Source: a virus | Length of the DNA: 26,866 bases | Strand: one strand, 5' to 3' | IMG/VR virus record: IMGVR_UViG_3300043431_000350 | Location: 1 to 26,866 of that record | Shown here: piece by piece, positions 5,456-10,772 of the stretch | Layout of the letters: each line of letters opens with the position of its first letter | Numbering within the stretch: the stretch's first letter is position 1 | Program-made: the position numbers and the translations under genes | Notes under the pieces: generated by a model | What the model saw: only the letters and a program-made list of their open reading frames with translations | Database searches by the model: none | What the model was told of the DNA's origin: nothing

Positions 5456-5771
5456 CACTATGCACATCACCATCGAACACCACAGCGGCAAATATCCGTC
5501 ATTCAACGTCAGCTTGCACAAGTCAGCCGGCCTCGAAGCCTTCCTCGTCATCAAAGGCGTGAAGATCGTCGACGGAGCGAAGGGCGAATTTCTGTCCTGG
5601 CCTGCGCGCAAGCTCGACTCAGGGAAATACTGGAATCACTGCTGGGCGAGCGATGCTTTCGCTGCGCACATCATGCAACTGGCGAAGGACACGTTGCCAA
5701 AGGACGTGCCCACGGGGCGCCCTGTTCGTGGCGGTCGAGTGGTTGATGATGACTTCGAAGCGCCGTTCTGA
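5445..5771 (+). CDS. Probable phage single-stranded-DNA-binding protein, 108 aa
   Basis: The protein has β-rich stretches (MHITIEHHSGKYPSFNVSLH, LEAFLVIKGVKIVDGAKGEF) and LSWPARKLDSGKYWNH, recalling SpoVG-like and other small phage DNA-binding proteins ('IKGxKIVDGxxGxFxxxP'). The C-terminus is acidic and ends DDDFEAPF, close in style to the bacterial SSB tail DDDIPF that recruits partner proteins. It follows the annealing protein with an 11-bp overlap if started at 5445. The ATG at 5460, just after the upstream stop, is an equally plausible start. Binding to single-stranded DNA in recombination is inferred from context, fold hints and the tail; it is not a classical OB-fold SSB by sequence. 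Confidence 0.65.
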   Translation: MAVNTMHITIEHHSGKYPSFNVSLHKSAGLEAFLVIKGVKIVDGAKGEFLSWPARKLDSGKYWNHCWASDAFAAHIMQLAKDTLPKDVPTGRPVRGGRVVDDDFEAPF

Positions 5772-5773
5772 AC

Positions 5774-5995
5774 ATGGACTACGCTTGTCTTTATACCCGC
5801 CTGAGAGCGGCTGAGTCGCAGATAAGTTCCGGCTACACATCTTCAGGATTGCGCAAACTACTGGATGACGCGGCTACTGCTGTGTTACAGGTTAGTGTCT
5901 TGACAGACGCGATATCGACCTGTCGCGCCCAGTGGATTCATAGCGTCAACGCAGAAAAGTGCCTGAAAGCTCTGGGAGAGGTGTCTGAACCATGA
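5774..5995 (+). CDS. Hypothetical phage protein, 73 aa
   Basis: The gene begins two bases after the upstream stop and its TGA overlaps the next start by 4 bp. The peptide starts MDYACLYTRLRAAESQI and is helical, with a Ser/Gly turn (SSGYTSSGLRKLL) and the end WIHSVNAEKCLKALGE. No motif is recognised. Its codon usage is less GC-rich than that of the following coiled-coil genes. Confidence 0.55.
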   Translation: MDYACLYTRLRAAESQISSGYTSSGLRKLLDDAATAVLQVSVLTDAISTCRAQWIHSVNAEKCLKALGEVSEP

Positions 5996-6384
5996 ACATC
6001 AACGACGCACTCGTCTATGCTGATGAGTTTGGTAACCCCTGGGCACCTGTAGACGTTGACGACGCTCTGACCTCACTCGCCACCGAGGTGCGCAGGCAGG
6101 CGCAGGAGATCGCAGACGCGAGCGGACTACGCGAACGGTTGTCCGCGCTGCTGACCGATACCGTCAACGCGCTGCGCGGCCCGCCACCAGAGCTGGTGCT
6201 ATGGAGTTGGCACGACCTGCCGGAACGCGCCGCTGCGATGGCGCAGGAGGTCGAGCGGCTGACGGCGCTTGCCGAGTGCAGGCTAGCCCATATCGCCGAG
6301 GACAGAAAACAGGCACTGGCGCGGCGGGACGAGCTTGCTGACGCGCGGGCGGCCATCGACGCAGCCATGAAGGACACACCATGA
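5992..6384 (+). CDS. Modular coiled-coil protein A, 130 aa
   Basis: It begins MNINDALVYADEFGNPWAPV and has two heptad-like helices, LATEVRRQAQEIADA (about 29-43) and AAMAQEVERLTALAECRLAH (about 79-98). It ends AIDAAMKDTP. The opening MNxNDAL, the helix LAxEVRR and the end AAMKDxP are shared with the next protein, so the two are paralogues or shuffled modules. Coupling is by ATGA overlap on both sides. The coiled coils suggest self-assembly or binding to a partner. No enzymatic motif is seen. Confidence 0.65.
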   Translation: MNINDALVYADEFGNPWAPVDVDDALTSLATEVRRQAQEIADASGLRERLSALLTDTVNALRGPPPELVLWSWHDLPERAAAMAQEVERLTALAECRLAHIAEDRKQALARRDELADARAAIDAAMKDTP

Positions 6385-6875
6385 ACGTCAACGACGCACT
6401 TCTGCGCGCAGACGTAGCGCATGACACAAACACATTTGGCGCAGTCGCACTCACTACCCTCGCCGCCGAGGTGCGCAGGCTGAACGCGCAGGCGCAGGCC
6501 GACGCCGACGAGATATTCAGGCTTCAGGTGTCGCACTCGGCGCTGTATGCGGATGTTGAGCGGCTACGGGCTGCGCTCAATTGGTACGCAGACGAAGCTC
6601 GCGCATGCGCGAAGAACAGCGGCAGCGCCAAGCACGGTGCGCCAGAGGCACTGCTCGCAAGTGTGACCGTGCTTGCGCTTGACGGCGGGCGCAGGGCAGA
6701 CGCAGCCATGAAGGACGCACCATGACCGAACAAACACTCCCGCGAAAGTTGCTAGACGTTGCGTGCCGCATGCGCGTGCGCGAGTCGTTGTTTCGTGACG
6801 ATGAACTAATCGACGAAGGATCACATGCGCTGAAGGCCGCGACGGATGAAGTCGCACGGCAGGCGCAGGAGATCG
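6095..6875 (+). repeat. Dispersed 18-bp repeats shared by the coiled-coil genes
   Basis: GGCAGGCGCAGGAGATCG occurs at 6095-6112 and 6858-6875. GACGCAGCCATGAAGGAC occurs at 6358-6375 and 6699-6716. Each lies in the same reading frame in its gene. The repeats mark duplicated or exchanged modules within the three-gene cluster at 5992-7051 and are not separate mobile elements. Confidence 0.65.
6381..6725 (+). CDS. Modular coiled-coil protein B, 114 aa
   Basis: It is a paralogue of the preceding gene. It begins MNVNDALLRADVAHDTN, has the helix LAAEVRRLNAQAQADADEIF and a second helix YADVERLRAALNWYADEARA, and ends ADAAMKDAP. The 18 bases GACGCAGCCATGAAGGAC near its 3' end (6699-6716) also occur near the 3' end of the preceding gene (6358-6375), showing DNA-level duplication or exchange. 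It overlaps both neighbours by 4 bp. The role is unknown. Confidence 0.65.
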   Translation: MNVNDALLRADVAHDTNTFGAVALTTLAAEVRRLNAQAQADADEIFRLQVSHSALYADVERLRAALNWYADEARACAKNSGSAKHGAPEALLASVTVLALDGGRRADAAMKDAP

Positions 6876-7051
6876 AGCGGCTGCGGGCCGAGCTTGCAGA
6901 GGCTGTGACGGCGCTGCCGCAGGTGGTGCGCAACGAGCGCGAGCGGTGTGCGAAAGAGTGTGAACGCATATCGCAGCAGTACAAGGACGCTCCCGGTGGG
7001 CACGCTCTGGAGCGAGCGGCACATGCGATCCGCGCGCAACTTCCGGACTGA
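6722..7051 (+). CDS. Modular coiled-coil protein C, 109 aa
   Basis: The N-terminal 45 residues (MTEQTLPRKLLDVACRMRV...) are unrelated to proteins A and B. The central helix VARQAQEIERLRAELAEAVT is encoded in part by the same 18 bases (GGCAGGCGCAGGAGATCG, 6858-6875) as protein A uses at 6095-6112. It continues with NERERCAKECERISQQY and ends in a helix that includes RAAHAIRAQLPD. The last region, 'ERERCAxxxExxxxxY...ALERAAxAIRA', is common at the end of small phage early proteins. The family is therefore modular: a swapped head on a shared coiled coil. Confidence 0.65.
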   Translation: MTEQTLPRKLLDVACRMRVRESLFRDDELIDEGSHALKAATDEVARQAQEIERLRAELAEAVTALPQVVRNERERCAKECERISQQYKDAPGGHALERAAHAIRAQLPD

Positions 7052-7060
7052 GGACACACC

Positions 7061-7369
7061 ATGACCACACTACGTGAAGCCGCGCAGGCAGCGCTTGACC
7101 GAATCGAGAACAGCCAGCAATTCGGCGCTCTGGCCGACGAAATTGCCACGGTCCGAGCCGCACTAGCGCCGCCTGAGCCTGAGCCGGTGGCGTGGGGCTG
7201 TTTCAAAGACGGCGCGCTGCTGGTAGATCTGGTCGGCAACGAGGCTGATGTCGACTTCTGGTGCCGCTCGACGGACGAGGAGCTGCAAGGCGTTGTAAAG
7301 GGCGCGCTCTACGCTGCTAACGTTCGAGCTAAGCCGGACGGCACGGTACGCCGTGACGGCTCGGCTTGA
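7061..7369 (+). CDS. Hypothetical phage protein, 102 aa
   Basis: The gene begins MTTLREAAQAALDRIENSQQ, with a helix then LADEIATVRAALAPPEPEPV, and a β-rich C-terminal part (AWGCFKDGALLVDLVGNEAD, then WCRSTDEELQGVVKGALYAA). The layout, a helical head ending 'LRxALAxPEPEPVA' followed by a small sheet domain, is frequent in phage early proteins of unknown role. GAGGACACACC precedes the ATG. It is not coupled by overlap, standing 9 bp after the previous stop. Confidence 0.6.
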   Translation: MTTLREAAQAALDRIENSQQFGALADEIATVRAALAPPEPEPVAWGCFKDGALLVDLVGNEADVDFWCRSTDEELQGVVKGALYAANVRAKPDGTVRRDGSA

Positions 7370-7412
7370 GCGACGAGGTTAGGCAGCACCCGACAACTGT
7401 AGGAGAGCGACG

Positions 7413-7718
7413 ATGCAACGGCAGACGACACCATACACGCTGACACAGTACCTTGCGGCCGGCTGCCAGACGCTGACCCGCGACGGGAAGCTAGACCTGA
7501 TCGGTGCGGGCATCCACGCAGTGACGGAAGGCATGCCATGCAACGGGTGCCACATGCTCAAGCTGCGGTGCGCGTCGTTCGAGAAACTGCGCGCCGCAGA
7601 TACGCCACTGCCCAAGGCCGCGCAACCTGGCGAGACTGTGCGTGCAGAGGCAGCGCGGCGCGGCTTGAGCATTGGCGAAGTACGCCGACAACGGCAAGCG
7701 GCTGTTGGTGCTGCCTAA
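7413..7718 (+). CDS. Small protein with Cys cluster and HTH-like end, 101 aa
   Basis: The ATG at 7413 follows AGGAGA with good spacing. The protein begins MQRQTTPYTLTQYLAAGCQT. The middle has C-x2-C-x6-C (MPCNGCHMLKLRC), which could bind a metal. The C-terminal AEAARRGLSIGEVRRQRQAA looks like a short helix-turn-helix of the sort that ends some phage regulators ('AAxxGLSxxEVRRxR'). It is the last of the tightly spaced early genes before the structured non-coding stretch. A regulatory role is possible but unproven. Confidence 0.65.
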   Translation: MQRQTTPYTLTQYLAAGCQTLTRDGKLDLIGAGIHAVTEGMPCNGCHMLKLRCASFEKLRAADTPLPKAAQPGETVRAEAARRGLSIGEVRRQRQAAVGAA

Positions 7719-8239
7719 CTTAAATTCGCCCGCACCCCCTGCCGCATAACACCGCCCAGCCGATGCTAGGAATTCGCAGGCATGGTTACCCTTACCCGTG
7801 TCCTCCCCGTCCCGGGGGTTCACAGCCTTTATCGCAGTGCCTTGCCTTGTGAGGGCTATCGGAGGCCGGTCCGCTCCCCGTTGAGCCTTGGGATGACGAA
7901 ACGCTGTGCTTGTCGGGCTGCCGCTTCGTGGCTCACTAAGTACGGTTCAGAAACTGCGTGTATCCATTTCGCTTGCGCTACTTTGACGGGCGGGTCACCC
8001 GGGCATCACTCCGTGATCGGTGCCTCCGTGCAGTTGAGCCCTCAGCCGTGCTATCCACGCTTTTAGCCCACCGCGCGCCTGCTGGCGGTAGAAACAGCGA
8101 AGCCCACAAGTCCGCTGTCTCGGTGGTCGCGCACCGCCCATTTCTGGGTTCGACAGCAGGCTTGTGGGCTCTGCATTGTCTGTCACTGCGCGACCAATGA
8201 CTAGATGTGATTATATACAGCACTCCTTGCATCGTCAAC
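7719..8239 (+). ncRNA. Candidate structured RNA or cis element, about 500 bp without a convincing gene
   Basis: The stretch is GC-rich and full of foldback pairs. TGAGCC (7882-7887) pairs with GGCTCA (7930-7935) outside an ACGAAACG / CGCTTCGT stem (7896-7903, 7922-7929). CCCCG/CGGGG, CGGGTCACCCG (7991-8001), ATCAC/GTGAT (8005-8017), and CGTG/CACG followed by TTTT (8047-8064) are smaller hairpins. The strongest structure is at 8101-8196. An ATG-started frame at 7782-8066 (94 codons) has no ribosome-binding site and a composition unlike the neighbours. A regulatory RNA, an origin, or an attachment or packaging site are all possible. I recognise no known RNA family. Confidence 0.35.
8101..8196 (+). 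other. Long hairpin with possible pseudoknot
   Basis: AGCCCACAAGTCCGCTGTC (8101-8119) pairs with GACAGCAGGCTTGTGGGCT (8152-8170): 17 Watson-Crick pairs, one G-U and one mismatch. The 32-base loop contains small stems of its own. Loop bases TGGTCGCGCA (8124-8133) are perfectly complementary to TGCGCGACCA (8187-8196) downstream of the hairpin, the geometry of an H-type pseudoknot. As DNA the same arms could be protein-binding inverted repeats. No T run follows, so it is not a simple terminator. Confidence 0.55.
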
Positions 8240-8686
8240 ATGCTGACACTTACCCCTATCAATCTTGATGAGGCAAACGCCTTCGTTGCGATGCACCATC
8301 GGCACCATAAGCCGGTTCCAGGGGCTAAATTCTCGCTGGCTGTCAGCGACGACGACGGAAAAGTTCGTGGGGTTGCGATAGTTGGTAGGCCTGTAGCGCG
8401 CATGTCCGATGATGGGTGGACACTAGAGGTCAACAGGGTATGCACTGACGGGGCAAAGAATGCCTGCTCAATGCTTTACGGAGCAGCATGGCGGGCCTCA
8501 AAAGCCCTAGGGTTCAAGCGCCTGATTACCTACACGCTTCCAGAAGAGGGAGGGGTTAGCCTACGAGCTGCAGGGTGGACTTTCATAGGACTAAAGGGCG
8601 GCGGAAACTGGAATGTTCCGAGCCGACCGAGAGTCGATACGGCAGAAGCACTTAGAGGACAGAAGTGCTTATGGCACGCGTCTTAG
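8240..8686 (+). CDS. XF1762-family protein (GNAT-like fold), 148 aa
   Basis: It begins MLTLTPINLDEANAFVAMHH and continues with the HHRHHKPVPG signature, AIVGRPVARMSDDGWTLEVN, RVCTDGAKNACSMLYGAAWR, ALGFKRLITYTLPEEGGVSL and RAAGW. These are the marks of the XF1762-like phage/prophage family, whose order of strands and 'S-x-L-Y-G-A-A-W-R' helix recalls GNAT acyltransferases. The actual reaction is unknown to me. I chose the ATG at 8240 because the family starts there; an in-frame GTG at 8207 adds 11 poorly fitting residues. It follows the structured region and ends four bases from the convergent lysis gene. Confidence 0.8.
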   Translation: MLTLTPINLDEANAFVAMHHRHHKPVPGAKFSLAVSDDDGKVRGVAIVGRPVARMSDDGWTLEVNRVCTDGAKNACSMLYGAAWRASKALGFKRLITYTLPEEGGVSLRAAGWTFIGLKGGGNWNVPSRPRVDTAEALRGQKCLWHAS

Positions 8687-8701
8687 ATTTCTACTTAGAA
8701 A
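8646..8701. terminator. Hairpins at the convergent gene junction
   Basis: AAGCACTT (8646-8653) and AAGTGCTT (8663-8670) form an 8-bp stem inside the end of the XF1762 gene. TTTCTA and TAGAAA (8688-8693, 8696-8701) form a second inverted repeat across the junction of the two convergent stops. Neither has a clear T run, so bidirectional termination is only suggested by position. Confidence 0.3.
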
Positions 8702-9716
8702 GCAACTCTGTCTTGCGCTGACTACTGGCCGAAGTGCCGAACCAGAACGCAGTAATCCCGCCAGTCAACAGCCCGCCGAAGATGGCGCCCAGCACCATCG
8801 CCTTGATGTCGTTGCTGAACCCTTCGCGGAATAGCGTGGCATACAGGGCGATGTATACAAGAGGCAGCAGCGCCATCGTGATCCAGAACGCGGGCGAGTG
8901 CCAGAACCTTGCCTCACCGCTAGAGAAAGCAGCGTCAGATTTGCGAGCTCCCTCTATCCCGCCTCCCCCGGCTTCTGAGATGGCGAACCATTGAGACTCG
9001 ACCGCTTTAGCCACCGCAGCAGCAGCGGCAGGATCGCTCTGGACCCGCTCGGCGACCTCTTGCTCATTGGCTGCGCCTAGCGCCTCTTTGGCAATCTCGA
9101 ACACGGCACTCGCCGCTTTCACGTTTCGCTCTGCCACCGGACTGCCGGGCTTGAATATGCTGGTGAGTCTCGGGATGGCGTCGATCAGCGTTGGCAGTAG
9201 CGCAGTGATGAGTGGGATGGCTGGCAGCATCTTCTTCTCCGGTTCGTTGTGTACACTTTCAGTCGGAAACTGTGCATTTCCTGACGATGTGTCTAGTTTT
9301 GCGCCAGAAATGAACATTGCGCGTTCGGCTTCTCTGCGCTTGACCAGCCCAGGCAACTCTCGCCCGCCGCCCTTGTTCCATCGCAGGAACTCGTCGGCAG
9401 CAGGTTCGCCAGCATTGATTTTGCGCAGTAGAGTCGACTTTGTGAACGCTCCAACGCCGATATTAAAGATCAAGGACACCAGAGCATCATGCTGCCCCTG
9501 AGTCAGTGGAACGTGTACGTTGTCAGCGATGCAACGCTCGCAGACCTCAATGTCTTCGCGCAGCAACTCCTCAGCGCGCTCGATGGTGATCGTGTTCTCA
9601 GTGGTCCGAGCGTGGCCCCAGCCGATAGTCCTGATCCCGACCCCATCGTCGTAGGCGTTGAGCCTTAGCCCTTCGTGACGCTTGATTGCGTCGATGCCGG
9701 ATTGGCTGACTCTCAC
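8691..9716 (-). CDS. Endolysin (T4-type lysozyme, GH24) fused to a holin-like membrane domain
   Basis: A GTG at 9716 overlaps the upstream TGA (GTGA), giving 341 aa in one uninterrupted frame. Residues 1-140 are a T4-like muramidase. Catalytic Glu15, Asp24 and Thr30 have the 9- and 15-residue spacing of T4 lysozyme Glu11-Asp20-Thr26, followed by GWGH and LVSLIFNIGVGAF. No signal or anchor segment precedes it. From Met163 a second unit begins (MLPAIPLITALLPTLIDAIP) with a helical part and two strong membrane helices (about 271-294 and 303-328: FWITMALLPLVYIALYATLF, VLGAIFGGLLTGGITAFWFG). The second unit looks like a separate holin-type gene in layout. Peptidoglycan cleavage is well supported; holin action is inferred. 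GGAG before Met163 suggests a second product. Confidence 0.85.
   Translation of the reverse strand: MRVSQSGIDAIKRHEGLRLNAYDDGVGIRTIGWGHARTTENTITIERAEELLREDIEVCERCIADNVHVPLTQGQHDALVSLIFNIGVGAFTKSTLLRKINAGEPAADEFLRWNKGGGRELPGLVKRREAERAMFISGAKLDTSSGNAQFPTESVHNEPEKKMLPAIPLITALLPTLIDAIPRLTSIFKPGSPVAERNVKAASAVFEIAKEALGAANEQEVAERVQSDPAAAAAVAKAVESQWFAISEAGGGGIEGARKSDAAFSSGEARFWHSPAFWITMALLPLVYIALYATLFREGFSNDIKAMVLGAIFGGLLTGGITAFWFGTSASSQRKTELLSK
9228..9240 (-). promoter_or_regulatory. Internal Shine-Dalgarno and ATG for a separate holin-like product
   Basis: On the minus strand GGAGAAGAAGATG (9240-9228) places GGAG six bases before an in-frame ATG at 9230, exactly at the junction of the lysozyme and membrane domains. 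Initiation here would give a 179-aa protein ending at 8691. The site is as strong as the ribosome-binding sites of the surrounding genes. That is what one expects if two genes have merged or if both the fusion and the free holin are made. Confidence 0.55.
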
Positions 9717-9934
9717 CGCGACACCCCAGGCAGATGCTGATGCCGATTGAGCAGCAGCATGACCTGCGCGAACCGCTGATTGATGCCCGTCTGCATCGCC
9801 ACCAGTAGGCGCAAGATGTCTCGGTTCGTCGGCTCGGCGCCAGACCTGACCGGGCAATCAGCCACGGGCCGGCCCGCCTCGGCGCCGCAGTCGTCGGCGC
9901 ACGGGCACCATTGGCAATCGCCGACCGCGCTCAT
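9713..9934 (-). CDS. Cys-rich small protein in the lysis region, 73 aa
   Basis: The ATG at 9934 overlaps the upstream stop by 4 bp and the TGA overlaps the endolysin GTG. The N-terminal half has four clustered cysteines in CQWCPCADDC plus one in VADCPV, so a metal site or disulphides are possible. The second half is a helix, NRDILRLLVAMQTGINQRFA followed by QVMLLLNRHQ, that may be a coiled coil. No signal peptide is seen. It is probably a minor lysis or accessory protein; the function is unknown. Confidence 0.6.
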   Translation of the reverse strand: MSAVGDCQWCPCADDCGAEAGRPVADCPVRSGAEPTNRDILRLLVAMQTGINQRFAQVMLLLNRHQHLPGVSR

Positions 9935-10383
9935 GTCGGCAACTCCACAAGCTTAGTCGACACCAGCCGATCACCGCACAGATGATGCGTGTAGACAACC
10001 ATGACACGTGCGCCGGCAACCGGCCAGACGCGCCATAGGCCGGTGTCTACCTCAACACCGGCCGGAATATCGCGCGGCAAGGTGTGGTCGATGCGATCGG
10101 CATTTGCCCGCAGCGCGAATCCCTCTGGAGTGACGGCGTATGCGTAGGCCGACACAAGCCTGCATCCCTGACGTTGACGGGTCACGAGCAGTCGAAATCG
10201 GATTTCCTCTCCGACCCTTTGCACATCCGCAGCCCTGGCAACGCTCACCGGTCGAAGTCGGTCCTCAATAGCGGACGCGAACTCGGCCCCCCACAAGCCG
10301 GCGAATATGCCTACCAGAGCGGCGATGATCGCCGCAAGTGGGGCGCGCGCCGGCCAGCGCATAAGTTCTCCAAATTTAGTCAT
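9931..10383 (-). CDS. N-terminally anchored membrane protein, 150 aa
   Basis: The ATG at 10383 is chosen because it overlaps the preceding stop by 4 bp; a longer frame to 10473 would run through that gene. A single hydrophobic stretch (PLAAIIAALVGIFAGLWGAE, about residues 15-36) is followed by ~115 residues with β-rich, polar character (RFRLLVTRQRQGCRLVSAYA, LWRVWPVAGARVMVVYT). This gives an N-in anchor with a periplasmic domain, the topology of inner-membrane lysis proteins such as i-spanins. It lacks the long coiled coil of Rz and has no lipobox partner nearby, so the spanin idea is weak. Confidence 0.65.
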   Translation of the reverse strand: MTKFGELMRWPARAPLAAIIAALVGIFAGLWGAEFASAIEDRLRPVSVARAADVQRVGEEIRFRLLVTRQRQGCRLVSAYAYAVTPEGFALRANADRIDHTLPRDIPAGVEVDTGLWRVWPVAGARVMVVYTHHLCGDRLVSTKLVELPT

Positions 10384-10757
10384 CGCTTGCCCCCATCGCT
10401 TGCGACGTACCACGTCACGGCAGCGATCACAACCGCTGCAGCCAGCATGCGTATCACCGTCGCGCCAATCCATTTTGACGCTCGCTCATACCATCTCGCT
10501 CCAAGATGATCGGCTCCTGCGTTCCAGTGCGGTCGACCGTAGTCGCTGTCCTCGGTCACCCGTCGCAGGACACTCTCGACTCCAGCCGCTGTTGCGCCCG
10601 GAAGGGCTAGCCGAAGCGACCTTAGCTCATCCTCTATAGCATGAAGCCTGTCGCTGAGAATCGCTAACTGCGACGCGCAGAATTGAACCGGGTCGATCTG
10701 GTCACGCGGGCCCAGCATCGGCCGCGGCGCCGCGTAGTCTGCATCGTCGGTAGTCAT
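10380..10757 (-). CDS. Tail-anchored coiled-coil membrane protein, 125 aa
   Basis: The protein starts MTTDDADYAAPRPMLGPRDQ. It has a helix with heptads (ASQLAILSDRLHAIEDELRS, then LRLAL), and ends with one membrane helix (ATVIRMLAAAVVIAAVTWYV) and a short basic tail. This N-cytoplasmic coiled coil plus C-terminal anchor is common to small phage proteins next to holin and endolysin genes. It overlaps the next gene by 4 bp (ATGA). It may help regulate or assemble the lysis machinery, but that rests only on position. Confidence 0.65.
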   Translation of the reverse strand: MTTDDADYAAPRPMLGPRDQIDPVQFCASQLAILSDRLHAIEDELRSLRLALPGATAAGVESVLRRVTEDSDYGRPHWNAGADHLGARWYERASKWIGATVIRMLAAAVVIAAVTWYVASDGGKR

Positions 10758-10772
10758 CGCGCGGGCCTCTAC

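Noticed and set aside
7782-8066. Plus-strand frame of 94 codons in the structured gap
   Set aside because: No ribosome-binding site, no recognisable family and many foldback sequences; kept as non-coding, though not excluded.
8101-8196. Possible tRNA or tmRNA because of a GGGTTCGA segment
   Set aside because: No matching T-arm stem or acceptor stem of tRNA length; the fold is one long hairpin.
8176-8217. Promoter guess with TTGTCT and TATATA upstream of the XF1762 gene
   Set aside because: The spacing of about 30 bases is too long for a sigma-70 promoter.
10084-10639. Plus-strand frames opposite the small membrane proteins
   Set aside because: Shadows of the minus-strand genes; no ribosome-binding sites and no sensible domains.
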